Shown here in pieces: positions 11,683-22,479 of a stretch of DNA of 64,000 nt (the first letter of the stretch is position 1; each line of letters starts with the position of its first letter). This stretch comes from Macrocystis pyrifera (Eukaryota; Sar; Phaeophyceae; Laminariales; Laminariaceae), in contig JASSKH010000003.1 in the NCBI GenBank assembly GCA_031763025.1, positions 9,127,078 to 9,191,077 on the forward strand, read 5' to 3'. The notes beneath the pieces were generated by a model that was not told the DNA's origin, did not search any database, and saw nothing but the letters and a program-made list of their open reading frames with translations. Both the position numbers and the translations under genes were made by a program.

Positions 11683-12235
11683 CGGAGGAGAGAGGGGCAC
11701 GATCTTTTGCTTGTGCCAAGTATCACAACACGTGGGACTTGTTGCGTCTCAAGCTGTCTAGGAAAAGGAGAAGAAAATAACTGGTCACGGTGCGGCCGCC
11801 GTAATATGTACGACACTGGTGCTGTGTGTATTTTTTTAACCTGTTGCGGTTGTTTGCGTTGTGAATTAAAAGCCGCGGCGAGATTATCCCGAGACAGCAG
11901 ACACAGAGGAGAAGCGAGAAGCGGAGAGGATGACAACGTCTACCACTTAATTATACGTATGTACAAGGTTCCCCTCCGGGAGGTGCCGTAATAATAGGGG
12001 AGTGGCGCAAGAGCGAAACAATACGAGTAATAATAATCGTATGAAACCCTGCACACTTGTTTAGAAGTAGCACCTGCATCCGCCCATCGTTTTAACGTGA
12101 AAACACACACACAACATATTTTTGAGGACAGACTATCATACTGTTCGCGGAATTAGTGTGGGATCATTACTACAATAATATATAGTAGGGTATCGGTAAG
12201 TGGATATATTATTTGATCCAGCTGATGTGTTGTTT

Positions 12236-12995
12236 GTGTCTAAACAGAATCGAAATCGAAAATCGAAAATCGAATTGATAATAAACAAGGCGCTGATTTG
12301 TCCCTGGTCAAAACATACATGTTCCCCTTCGGTTTTTAGGTTCCGAAAAACTGAACGATGTACAACCCAATGCCAAAATCAAAAAGTTGACGGCTGGGAA
12401 TCGAAAAGGAAATCGAAAGCATGAACAGCAACAATTCAGCTCGTCCTACTGGTCAGCGCAGCCACGTCAAAATATCACATCAGGACCGCCGTACACAGCA
12501 TCCAACCCACAGCTAGCACGGCAACATAGCCGCATAGACCCCCCGTAAACAGCCAGCAGTCGAACCACAGCACCAGCCTCGACGTTCTCGGGCCTTTGTT
12601 TCCCGGCGTTCGAGCCAGAGCGAGCATAGTTTGAGGAAAATTCAGGATGATATACCCTCGAGAACGAGGTCGGAAGTTCGTTCTCAGTATAATTTCAAGT
12701 TTGATCTCGGGGCGTCAACGTTGGACGCGCCACCACCTCCATGGGAGGCCCAACGACCTCCCGGAATCGAATTGCCGTCGCGTTTGCCTGTCTGTGTGGT
12801 GGATCTGTGTTACCGAGCGCTAGATTGCCGGCATGTGTGCACAGATGCGAACGGCCTAGTAGGTTGTGCTCTCCGTTGCTTTTTGCCTGGACTTCTATTT
12901 TCACTTTTCGATTCTGTTTAGACACCTCGGCATATTTTTATCGAAATCGAAATGAATTCGATTTTCGATTGAGCTTTTCGATTCTGTTTAGACAC
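12236..12995. mobile_element. MITE-like element with TIRs, inside E1
   Basis: The left end GTGTCTAAACAGAATCGAAA (12236-12255) is mirrored at the right end by TTTTCGATTCTGTTTAGACAC (about 12975-12995). A second inward copy of the right end lies at about 12903-12926. Sister units E2 and E3 lack this 760 bp but carry about 25 bp (CTCGCGGCGATTAATTC and flank) that is missing here, so insertion was accompanied by loss of target sequence. There are no conserved transposase motifs. The superfamily is unknown. Confidence 0.6.
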
Positions 12996-13092
12996 ACAAA
13001 AAAATTGCGCGAGCTCGAGGTTGCGCCATAATACTTTGTGACCGGCTGAGTAAGGTACAGCACATACATACGTACTGGTACTACTATTGTAC

Positions 13093-14859
13093 AATACCGC
13101 AGGGGATGTGGCAGACAATAAAAAAATCGTGCTAAAGAAGACAAAACACCACTTTACTTACAAACTCAGAGTGAGACTAAGAACCAAGGGAAAACCTTAT
13201 TTGGAGATTTTTCCAGCAAGAAGTTATATATAGTTCGGAGGCTGCTGACCGGTTTGCGCAGAACGAAAATTGAATAGGGTGTTTTCGTCGGTACACTTAT
13301 CCAAAATATGATGTCTCTCCGGCACGCGCTTTATCAATTTTTATCAATTTTTAAATACTAACTGCATTGGCATGAATTTAAGATCTTCTCGGAAAACGAG
13401 AACGGATGGGTGTCGATTTGCAAAAATTTGCAAGTACGTGGTATGCTGTATACCAATCTCGTATACGATGGATGAGCGCGGTGCGCTGTGTACCCGAATC
13501 AAACGTTGCTGCTGTTGTCGTGGTGTTCCTGAATGTGCGGCTTGATACACAGCGCTGCGGCGAGCCCTCCAAAAAAAGGCACCGCGCCGAACCCGACATC
13601 AGCACAGCAAAGCAGCAGACAGAGTGCATACAGTAAATAAACCTTCTGGCGGCCTGCGTTTCATCGCTTCTCCGTGCCCTGCCGCTCTCCCAACACGTAG
13701 CAGCAAGGAACAAAAACAAGCAGTCAGAAACGACACGGCAAGATGCTGCACCTGCTGTATGTACGTGTGTACTCGTACTTTAACCCTAATAAAGTAGGTT
13801 TCGTGGTACCAAGGTTCCAGGTACCGGTATATGATCACGATAGAAGAGCGCGGCTTCGGACACACTACTACGCACGAAAACACGAGACAGAGAGGGAGGC
13901 AGGAGAACCAGCAGAGAGAAAGACAAGCGTACGTGATCCTCAGAGGAGCTGCATCCGGCGACCACAGCTAGACGTGCGTCGCCTGTCTCGTCAGAGCTGG
14001 CCGAGGAAGAGTTTTCCGCAGCCACATCTCTGCACACAGCTATAGCTAGCTGCTGCTGCTGCTGTTGCTACGGGTCTTGTAAACAGCAAGGTCAACGAGC
14101 AAAAAAGGCGCAATAGCGCAGGGAATCCGCCGTTTCCACATCACCAGCCCTGTCCCCAACCGTGACATATGGCTCAGACCGCACGCCTATCGCACGGGGG
14201 CCGTCTCGACACGTGGAGGTCAAACGATGTCGCGAGGCAACGACGCAAGGGCGTGTGGTCACATGCCTCAGGTGGTCAGCCAGCTCCGCGCCTACACAGT
14301 ATTGTTTCGGGTGTGCTTGACCAACCACGGAGGCTCGGGGAGATGTAGACCAACCGTCTAACGTGGTCGTTGTCGTTTTGGGCTCCATGCTCCATGTATA
14401 TTTTTCTGGCTCTCTCTATGTATATTTGCCTTTCAAATATACATAACGCGGCCATATTTGAGTAAATTTGAGTAATTTGGAAATAGTTATTTGCTATCCG
14501 TCGGTAACGGGGGAATACAAGTGGCCGTTGTAGTCAAATTTTCACAAAGCGCTAACACTCTACTCGTACTATCTGATCTGCTTTTTGATACAGTTTTCAG
14601 CAAGAAATTATTTTGGTTCAGACACACATGTGTATCTCTATTTTGCTTTCGGCACCTGAGCGAAAGGTATACATCAGGCTCCATGCGGGAAATACGAGAG
14701 GATCGGAAGTTGTACACTGCTATACTCGTACAGTACAACAAACAAACGAAGACATTCGTACAAACGCAAGATATCACCGTGCATACGCGTGAAAAGTGAC
14801 CGAAATATCCTATCTGTTACCAGGTATTTATTTATTTTCCGGATGCGGGGAGAACAAAT
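13093..14859. mobile_element. Unclassified 1.8-kb insertion in E1
   Basis: In E2 and E3 the sequence runs directly from CAGCACATACAT...TACAAT into ATATGTTCCC. Here 1.77 kb separates the two halves. The right boundary is the dispersed motif TTTTCCGGATGCGGGGAGAA. No TIR, LTR or coding domain is visible. Small frames inside (13378-13719, 13743-14045, 14092-14388) look random. Confidence 0.5.
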
Positions 14860-16078
14860 ATATGTTCCCCCAAAATAAATGTTTCTTGGTGCACAGGGAA
14901 AATGTCAAGATTTTCACAGATGAATGCTCGAGAACAAATCGTAGTCCGAGTACTGAGAGTACTGGAGTACTGGGGCAAAAATATTGCGAGTACGGAGAAG
15001 ACCCAAATACTGAGAGTAATGAGAGTGTGAGCAGCACCGAACCCCGAGAATACAGGTAAGTATGTACCCGCAGTATAATAAGTAGTATCGAAACGCGAAA
15101 TACTTGGGGTAAAGGCAATACGCGCAGTACAGAACCTCGAGATACTGAGAGTATTCGCAGTACATGTATATAATATACAAGGTTCCCCTCCGGGAGGTGC
15201 CGTATTAATAGGGGAGTGGCACAAGAGCGAAATAATACTCGTAGGAAACCCTGTGCACACTTGTTTTAGAAGTAGCACCTGCACCCACCCATCATTTTAA
15301 CGTGAAGAACACACAACATATTTTTGAGGACAGACTATATTATACTGTTCGCGGAATTAGTGTGGGATAATTACTTACGACAAAAATATTTATTAGGGTA
15401 TCGTAAGTGGAGATATATTGACCCAGCTGACTCGCGGCGATTAATTCGTAGTAAGTACAAAAAAGTTGCGCGAGGTCGAGGTTGCGCCATAATACTTTGT
15501 GACCGGCTTAGTAAGGTACAGCACATACATTCATAGTGGTACTACAATATATATGTTCCCTCAAAATACATCGTTTCTTGTCTTGGTGCTCAGGGTAATA
15601 TCAAGGTTTCACAGGTAAATGCTCGAGAACAAATCGTAGTCCGAGTACTGAGAGTATTGGAGTACTGGCGGCAACACTACTGCGAGTACTGAGAAATACT
15701 GAGAGTAATGAGAGAGTGAGCAATACCGAACCCCGAGAATACAGGTAGGTATGTACCCGCCGAAATAAATACTTGGGGTAAAGGCAATATGCGCAGTACA
15801 GAACCTCGAGATACTGAAAGCATTCGCAGTACATTCATATGTCGAAATACTGCCAGACTGCTTTAAGTGCTCAAGTTGTCTCCAGCGAAAGTAATTTGCT
15901 CCAACTCCCACTCGTGTGGGACTATCTGGGTGTATTTTGCGCCGAACGCTGGGCCTGAGACTTGTCGACACGGTGCACAGACGGTTGAAGTATACTTTAT
16001 ACTCGTGTTAAGGTCTTAGTCCGTTGGGCTAAAGGTAAAAGGTTAACCAATCGCGTACCCAATCTAAGCCTCACAACA

Positions 16079-16090
16079 CTCTCCCCCCCT
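16079..16090 (-). other. Polypurine tract of the miniature LTR element
   Basis: On the minus strand AGGGGGGGAGAG lies directly against the downstream LTR, the position where plus-strand priming occurs in LTR retrotransposons. Confidence 0.75.
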
Positions 16091-16146
16091 GGAATCGAAA
16101 CCCATTGCCATTCGACGCGCAGGTTCGAGTCCTGTCGATGACGCCA
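16091..16146 (+). other. tRNA(Ser)-like 3' half with CCA, forming PBS
   Basis: The plus strand reads as a tRNA 3' half. There is a weak anticodon arm with loop ATCGAAA (anticodon CGA), a variable region, a T arm GCAGG-TTCGAGT-CCTGT, an acceptor strand CGATGAC, G73 and a literal CCA at 16144-16146. Eukaryotic tRNA genes do not encode CCA, so this end was probably copied from a mature tRNA. On the minus strand the last 18 nt (16129-16146, TGGCGTCATCGACAGGAC) is a canonical primer-binding site 2 nt from the LTR. G73 and the T arm suggest tRNA(Ser); this identity is inferred from memory of the family, not aligned. Confidence 0.7.
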
Positions 16147-16698
16147 TTTGTTAAGGTCTTAGTCCGTTGGGCTAAAGGTAAAAGGTTGACCAATCGCGTA
16201 CCCAATCTAAGCCTCATAACACTCGAAGTATACTAGGCATATTGAGGGTATTTCATTACTGCGAGTACTGAGTCTCGCAGAAGCAGCAGTACGAACACTA
16301 CCAACGGACGAAATACTGCTAGACTAGTACTGTACTGGTATACTTGTAGTACCCGCGGTACAGAACCCCGAGATACTTGAAGCATAATCCATGCCAGCAG
16401 CAGTAAGTAGCGAACCCCGCATTAGTGCGAGCCCGAAGAAAGTATACGAAGTAGTATCTACAGAACCTCAAAATACTGCGAGTACTCGCAGTATCTCGAG
16501 TACAAAACCCCCGAAATACTGCGAGTGTACGAAGTACCTACGGTAATAGCAGCAGTATTATCTCGAACATACTTTGCTTTACTCCCAAGTATTCGGAGTA
16601 GCTGGGAAATGTTGAGGTATGAACGCACGCCACACGCAAGCGCGCCCAAACTCTTTAATTTGGGCTAAAACACACAAGTGACATGTACTATATCATAT

Positions 16699-18031
16699 TA
16701 CAAGGTTCCCCTCGGGAGGTGCCGTATGAATAGGGGAGTGGCGCAAGAGCGAAATAATATTCGTATGCAACCCTGCACACTTGTGTAGAAGTAGTACCTG
16801 CATCCACCCATCATTTTAACCTGAAGAACACACAACATATTTTTGGGGACAGACTACTATACTGTTCACGGAATTATAGTGTGGGATCATTACTACAAAA
16901 TAATATAAAATAGGGTAGCGGTAAGTGGATATATCGATCCAGCCGACTCGCGGCGATTAATTCTTAAGTATACAAAAAAATTGCGCGAGGTCGAGGTTGC
17001 GCCATACTTTGTGACCGGTTGAGTAAGGTACAGCACATACATGCTGGTACAATAATATGTTCCCCCAAAATATATGTTTCTTGGTGCTCACGGTAACATC
17101 ATTCACAGATAAATGCTCGAGAGCAAATCGTGGTCCGAGCACTGAGAGTATTGGAGTACTGGCGGCGAAAATATTGCCAGCACTGAGAGGGCCCAAATAC
17201 TGAGAGTAATGAGAGTGAGCAGTACCGAACCCCGATAATACAGGAAAGTATGTGCCCGCAGTAGTAGTATCGAAACACGAAAGACTTGGAGTAAAGGCAA
17301 TATGCGCAGTACAGAACCTCGAGATACTGAGAGTATTTGGAGTACATGCATGATATATAGTCCTCGCAAATGCATGTCTCGAAATACTGCCAGACTGCTT
17401 CAAGTACTCAAATCGTCTCCAGCGAAAGTGGTTTGCTCCAACTCCCACTCGTGTGGGACTATCTGGGTGTGTTTGGTACCGAACGCTGGGCCTGAGAATT
17501 GTCGACGCGGTGCACAGACGGTTGAAGTATACATCATACTCGAAGTATACTGGGCATATTGAGGGTATTTCATTACTGCGAGTACTGACTCTCGCAGAAG
17601 AAACAGCAGTACGAACACTACCAACGGACGAAATACTGCTACTACTGTAGACTAGAATACTTGTAGTACCCGCGGTACTTAACCCCGAGACACTTGAAGC
17701 ACAACAGGGTTGAAGCACAACAGGGGGTATCCACGCCAGCAGCAGTAGCGAACCCCGTATTAGTGCGAGCCCGAAAGTATACGAAGTAGTATCGACAGAA
17801 CCTGACAATACTGCGAGTAATCGCAGTATATATCTCGAGTACAAAACCCCCGAAATACTGCGAGTGTACGAAGTACCTACGATAATAATCAGTATTTTCT
17901 CGAGCATACTTTGTTTTACTCCCAACTATTGCGATTGGGAGTAGCTGTGAAATGTTGAGGTGTGAACGCACGCCACACGTAAGCGGGCCCAAACTCTTGA
18001 CCTTGGGTAAAAACACACAACAAGTAACTTG
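16699..18031 (+). repeat. Repeat unit E, copy 3 (uninterrupted)
   Basis: This is the cleanest A-B-C-D unit (about 1.33 kb). It serves as reference for insertions in E1, E2 and E4. It ends GTAAAAACACACAACAAGTA just before unit F1. Confidence 0.8.
16957..17925 (-). CDS. 322-codon ORF within repeat E3, unknown
   Basis: This frame, antisense to unit E as drawn, is the longest uninterrupted one in the array. It is Ser/Tyr/Thr-rich, with short hydrophobic stretches and no recognisable domain. Parts of the same frame are open in E2 (15609-15971), in block B of E1 (14832-15284) and in E4 (20808-21029), for example around THPDSPTRVGVGANYF, but indels shift frames between blocks. It may be an ancestral element protein or the product of a stop-poor repeat composition. 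There is no start, promoter or polyadenylation evidence. Confidence 0.25.
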   Translation of the reverse strand: MGVKQSMLEKILIIIVGTSYTRSISGVLYSRYILRLLAVLSGSVDTTSYTFGLALIRGSLLLLAWIPPVVLQPCCASSVSGLSTAGTTSILVYSSSSISSVGSVRTAVSSARVSTRSNEIPSICPVYFEYDVYFNRLCTASTILRPSVRYQTHPDSPTRVGVGANHFRWRRFEYLKQSGSISRHAFARTIYHACTPNTLSISRFCTAHIAFTPSLSCFDTTTAGTYFPVLSGFGTAHSHYSQYLGPLSAGNIFAASTPILSVLGPRFALEHLSVNDVTVSTKKHIFWGNILLYQHVCAVPYSTGHKVWRNLDLAQFFCILKN

Positions 18032-19735
18032 CATATCATATTATACGTTCAGAAAAGCAAGGTGGATGAATGTACTGGTACAAAAAAAGTCAGAAGTGGA
18101 AAATAAACACACACAACTTGTATTACAGCAGTATATCATACTATACACTCTGAAAAGCAAATGTGTGAACGAATGTATGATTGTTAATACTACTGTTGTA
18201 GTCCTGGTACAAAAAAAGTCAAAAGTGAAATATAAAAAAAGCGTGGATGGTGCGAATCGAACACGGAAGACGGCAAGAACCTCCTAAACCCAGCCCACAA
18301 CTCTGAAAACGCGTCCTGGGCCGCAAATGAGCGGCCGATTACCCAGACCAGTCCCAACACTGAGCGAGGGGGGGTAGGCAGGACAAACCTCGGAAACTAA
18401 AAATTTTTATCGCGCGCAGTATGAATGTCTACGCTAGAACAGTACTCGTACAACTGGCACGTCGTGTTTTTACGCAATCTAAAACACTTTGCACGATCTC
18501 CTACAGCAGTAGAATGGCTCGTACAGGTGCGACTGCATATACAGCAGTACTGCTGTAGAATGCCACGCGAGGAACGTACGTGTACTGACCCCCTTTCAGG
18601 ATCTATCGGTCAGCAAGGTAGGACACACAGCAATGAGAACTACTGCTGCTGTAAGTATGCTTTGTACGAACGCTGCTGCTGTACGAATAATTTGTGGTAC
18701 ATACAGCAGTACGAACGATTTGTTTTTGTTGTATACTCGAGACGACGAATATATCGATCCGGGGATAATGGGTCACACACTGCGGAAGGTACGTGCATCG
18801 GCCAATGAAGATGGCAACAACAACGAACTACAGTAGTAGTACTGAGCTTCCAGCGCGGATCTTCCACATGCGCATAGTACCCTGCCTGCTGCTGCTGTTG
18901 GCGCACTGTGCTGAGCAAAGCTGGAGCAGTGGCAATGTTGGATCACACACAGCAATAAATAGTTACTGCTGTAGTTCGTGGAGTGGTCAAGTGATCGATC
19001 GAATAAACCAACTAACTGGTGTGATAGCCGCAGTACGATCATGCCATACGCGCAAGGTGTGCCCACTGCTGTTGCTGCTGGGCAGCAGGGCAGCAGGGTT
19101 GTGGTGCTGTAGGAAGCTGGAGGTAAGCGCGCTCTGTGCACTGCTGTGTGTATTGTTCTCTAGGCGGTGGTCCGTGCTCCGTGCAACACAAAAAATATGT
19201 ACAGGGATATACCTGGTATACGTCATCCTGGGTATGTACGGATCAAAAAGTATATGGCAAACGGTGGAATGCGGACTGCAGGCTCCGACAAACGCAACCA
19301 ACCACAGCAACACTGCGCATATGGGCGTGCCGCACACGAACGGCGGGTGGGCGGGGGGGCGGCAACGTTGGGACGTTGGGATCTGTGCATGTTGTCTGTT
19401 GTGCACCTGGTACATGTCTGAGCTGTGTGCTCACACAGCTCGTGAGAGCCTATATAGGGGAGAAAACAGATAGCATGAATGACATGTATGTACCGATACG
19501 TACGTACAAAGTAAGGCCTCTTTACTGAAACCAGGGAAATCGTCTTATCCGCTCCCGCCGGAAAAAAAAAACTTTGAGCGCCCGCCACGCGCTTCAGAGT
19601 GCACGGATCGCGCCGAGACCCAGACCAATGTGTCCGGCAGGGCTTCCCGTGTCCGTGCACTTAGTGTTTTGCCTAAAAGTGCTCGTGCGAAGAGAAAAGT
19701 TGGCAAAAGTACGAAAATTTGACAAATATACGTAT
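18032..19735 (+). repeat. Repeat unit F, copy 1
   Basis: The unit begins CATATCATATTATACGTTCA. It shares with F2 and F3 the blocks TTTACGCAATCTAAAACACT, GCACGATCTCCTACAGCAGT, GGTGTGCCCACTGCTG, CTCTAGGCGGTGGTCCGTGC and AGGGAAATCGTCTTATCC. It carries an extra internal stretch of about 330 bp (18690-19025) and a TRIM-like fragment (18262-18386) absent from the others. A 226-codon plus frame (18793-19473) is Cys/Leu-rich but not conserved as a frame in F2 or F3. Function and class are unknown. Confidence 0.7.
18262..18386 (+). mobile_element. Fragment of TRIM-like family inside F1
   Basis: The sequence from ACCTCCTAAACCC to GGCAGGACAAA is absent from F2 and F3. It resembles 50150-50245, sharing CGGCCGATTACCCAGACCAG versus CCCGATTCCCCAGACCAG and GGGTAGGCAGGACAAA versus GGATCGGCAGGACAAA. 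This links it to the element copies at 48210-48892 and 49585-50345. Confidence 0.5.
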
Positions 19736-20880
19736 ACATATACGTTCAGAAAAGCAAGGTGTGGACGAATGTATTATTATTATTATTTTTTGTTGTAGTA
19801 CTTCTGTTGTAGTCCTGGTACAAAAATAATGAAAAGTGAAATTTTAAAAAAAAAACGTGGATGGTGCGAGACGCACCTCGGAAACGAAAATGTTATCCAG
19901 CGCAGTATAAACGTACTGGTATACGCTAGGACAGTGCTTGTACAACTAACTGGCATGCCATGTTTTTTACGCAATCTAAAACACTTTGCACGATCTCCTA
20001 CAGCAGTAGAGTAGCTTGTACAGGTACGAGTGTATATTCAGCAGTACTGCTGTAAAATGCAACGCGAGGAACGTACGTGTACTGATCCCCTTTCAGCTGG
20101 CTCTAGGATTTATCGCATCGGTCAGCAATGTAGGACACACTGCAATCAGAACTATGCTGTACGTATGTTTTGTACGAACGCTGCTGTACGAATGAGCCGC
20201 AGTACGATCATCCATACGCGCAAGGTGTGCCCACTGCTGCTGCTGGGCAGCAGGGTTGGTTGTGGTGCTGTAGGAAGCTGGAGGTAAGCACGCACTGTGT
20301 ACTGCTGTGGGTATTGTTCTCTAGGCGGTGGTCCGTGCTCCGCGCAACAACCCAAAAAAAAATGTATGTGGATATTATACGTGATCCTGTGGGTACATAC
20401 GGATAACAAAATATATGGCAGACGATGGAATGCGGACGTTAGGCTCTGACAAACACAACCAACCACAGCAACATTGCGCTTATGGGTGTGTCGAACACGC
20501 ACGGCGTGTGGGCGGCAGCGTTGGAACGATGGGATCTGTCTATGTTGTCTGTTGTGTATACCTGGTATATGCCTGAGCTGTGTGCTCACAGCTCATGAGA
20601 GCCGGGGGGAGAAAACAGAGAGCATGACAATGTACCGATACGTACGTACAAAATAAGGCCTCTTACTGACACCAGGGAAATCGTCTTATCCACTCCCACC
20701 GAAAATTTGTTTTTGAGCGCCTGCCACTTCAGAGTGCACGGATCGCACCGACACCTAGACCAATGTGTCCGGCAGGGCTACCCGTGTCCATGTACTTCCT
20801 GTTTTGCCTAAAAGTGCTCGTGCGAAGAGAAAAGTTGGTAAAAGTACGAAAAATTGACAAATATACGTATACATATGTTC
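19736..20880 (+). repeat. Repeat unit F, copy 2
   Basis: F2 follows F1 head to tail. It lacks the 330-bp extra stretch and the TRIM-like fragment of F1. It ends in AAAGTTGGTAAAAGTACGAA followed by ATACGTATACATATG. Confidence 0.75.
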
Positions 20881-21479
20881 CTCGTAAATGCGTATTTTCT
20901 CGAAATACTGCCAAACTGCTTTAAGTGCTCAAGTTGTCTCCAGCAAAAGTAGTTTGCTCCAACTCCCACTCGTGTGGGACTATCTGGGTGTGTTTTGTGC
21001 CGAACGCCGAGCATGTCGACACGGTGCACAGACGGTTCAAGGATACTTCATGCTCGAACTATACTGGGCATTACTACTGCGAGTACTGAGTCTCGCAGAA
21101 ACAGCAGTACGAACACTACCAACGCACCGAATACTGCTAGACTTGTATAGTTGTAGTACCCGCGGTACAGAACCCCGAGATACATTAAGCACAACAGGCG
21201 GTGTCCATGCCAGCAGCAGTAGCGAGCCCCGCATTAGTGCGAGCCCGAAAGTGTACACAGTAGTATCTACCGAACCTCAATATACTGCGAGTACTCGCAG
21301 TATCTCGAGTACAAAAATCCCGAAATAATACTGCGAGTATACGAAGTACCTACGGTAATAGCAGTATTTTCTCGAACATACTTTGCTTTACTCCCAAGTA
21401 TTGGGAGTAGCTGTGAAATGTTGAGGTATGAACGCTCGCCACACGCAAGCGCGCCCAAACTCTTTAATTTAGGCTAAAA
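20881..21479 (+). repeat. Repeat unit E, copy 4 (blocks C and D)
   Basis: Only blocks C and D are present. The unit breaks at CTAAAA (21479) where the 7.1-kb LTR element begins. Its last bases, AAAACACACAAGTAACATG, resume at 28578-28596 on the far side. This proves the insertion point and order of events. Confidence 0.8.
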
Positions 21480-21952
21480 TGTTACAGAGTCGAGCGGTGC
21501 GCGTGTCATGCATGATGGTGTAATCTCGTCGGGCTCTCCGACCGAGATAGCTTATATTCCTCGAAAGCTGCTCAGATATACCCACCTCCAAAACATCACG
21601 TATTAATTCGTTCTCAGAACAAACAGGGCCGTTGGGCCGTCCGTCCCACATGCACACACTGAAGCTCTTTCAGTTCGATGCAAAGACTGCCACCTGCATT
21701 CCCGTCGTTCCACCCCGCTTGCGGAACATACGCCTGAGCCAAGTCCTACTTGTCTCAGTCGGTACTCCTCTGGTGTAGGGGGGCACTGCCGGCGGCAAGA
21801 TGAGCTATACAGGAAGCTGAAGGGGTGGAAAAGGGTTGTGACCGTCTGCTCACATCCCCCAGTCTCCGGGTTCAATTCGCATTTTCCCCTTTTGCCTAAA
21901 TGCCGTGTCTACTTTTGGAAACCCCTCGGATCCTTGGATTACCACCGTAACA
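21480..21952 (-). repeat. 3' LTR of the 7.1-kb element
   Basis: Direct repeat partner of 28104-28577, with TG...CA ends. Upstream on the minus strand lies CTGGGGAGGA, the polypurine tract (21953-21962). Confidence 0.85.
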
Positions 21953-22479
21953 TCCTCCCCAGCTGGTTTAGCCGGATAAGGCAAGCCACGCGATATCCTA
22001 GACGGTGGACCCAAGGTATTCTATGCCCGCCAAACTGAGGGAAGCAAACCCGGCTATTTTTTTTTTCCGATAGGGAAGGCCTTCCCCCAATACACACACT
22101 ACATGCGTCGCCTTGTTCTCTTAACGCGGCGTACCCTGTTACGTCCCCTCCAACTACGTTCCTGAATGCTCGCTTGACTCCTAAACTCCCTATGTACAGT
22201 TCCCCCTAAACACTATTGTGCCAATCGATATGAAAGATCACAATCGTCGCGCCTCCGAGGTGAAAACTAGGCAAAAACAGAATGTCAGAGATCGCAAGGA
22301 ACCCCGTTCCTTCGGACAATAGTCTCCTATTGCCCCCTACTCCCGCCATAGATACACAGATCGCGACGGTAATGCGAGATGACAGGGTCTTTTTTGCGTG
22401 ATCAACATAGCAATCACCTGGTGCCTACCAAAAAAAAATAACTCAAAAATGAACTCCTGCAAATTCGTAGTGCTGTTGC

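Larger units (their letters stand above)
11962..15175 (+). repeat. Repeat unit E, copy 1 (disrupted, partial)
   Basis: Block A (11962-12224, beginning TACAAGGTTCCCCTCCGG) matches 15176-15430 and 16699-16945. It is followed by a MITE (12236-12995), then the shared block TTGCGCGAG...TTGCGCCATA (about 13003-13090). An insertion (13093-14859) comes next, then block B (14860-15175), which is rich in GTACTGAGAGTA-type sequence. Blocks C and D are missing, so the array probably changed by unequal exchange. Unit identity is unknown; it could be an old non-autonomous element or a satellite-like duplication. Confidence 0.7.
16006..16221 (-). mobile_element. 216-bp miniature LTR element (SMART-like)
   Basis: Two 73-bp direct repeats, TGTTAAGG...CAACA (16006-16078) and TGTTAAGG...TAACA (16149-16221), differ at two positions and have TG...CA ends. 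The element is flanked by CTCG (16002-16005 and 16222-16225). Sister units at about 17530-17550 and 21043-21060 show the uninterrupted site, which supports a 4-bp target duplication. Read on the minus strand, the 70-bp interior is 2 nt, a primer-binding site, a tRNA-like segment, then a polypurine tract against the other LTR. It encodes nothing, so it must be mobilised in trans. The size places it with the smallest described LTR elements (TRIM/SMART class). Confidence 0.88.
15176..16690 (+). repeat. Repeat unit E, copy 2
   Basis: This is a full A-B-C-D unit. A is 15176-15430 and B about 15466-15838. C is about 15838-15995, with the block CACTCGTGTGGGACTATCTG. D is 16226-16690, ending CTAAAACACACAAGTGACAT. 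The unit is interrupted between C and D by the 216-bp LTR element at 16006-16221. B and D are rich in AGTACT, TACTGCGAGTA and similar short palindromic words. The intact D end provides the empty site for the 7.1-kb element. Confidence 0.8.

Noticed and set aside
18793-19473. 226-codon Cys/Leu-rich ORF in F1
   Set aside because: Not preserved as a frame in F2 or F3, and partly lies in the 330-bp stretch unique to F1.
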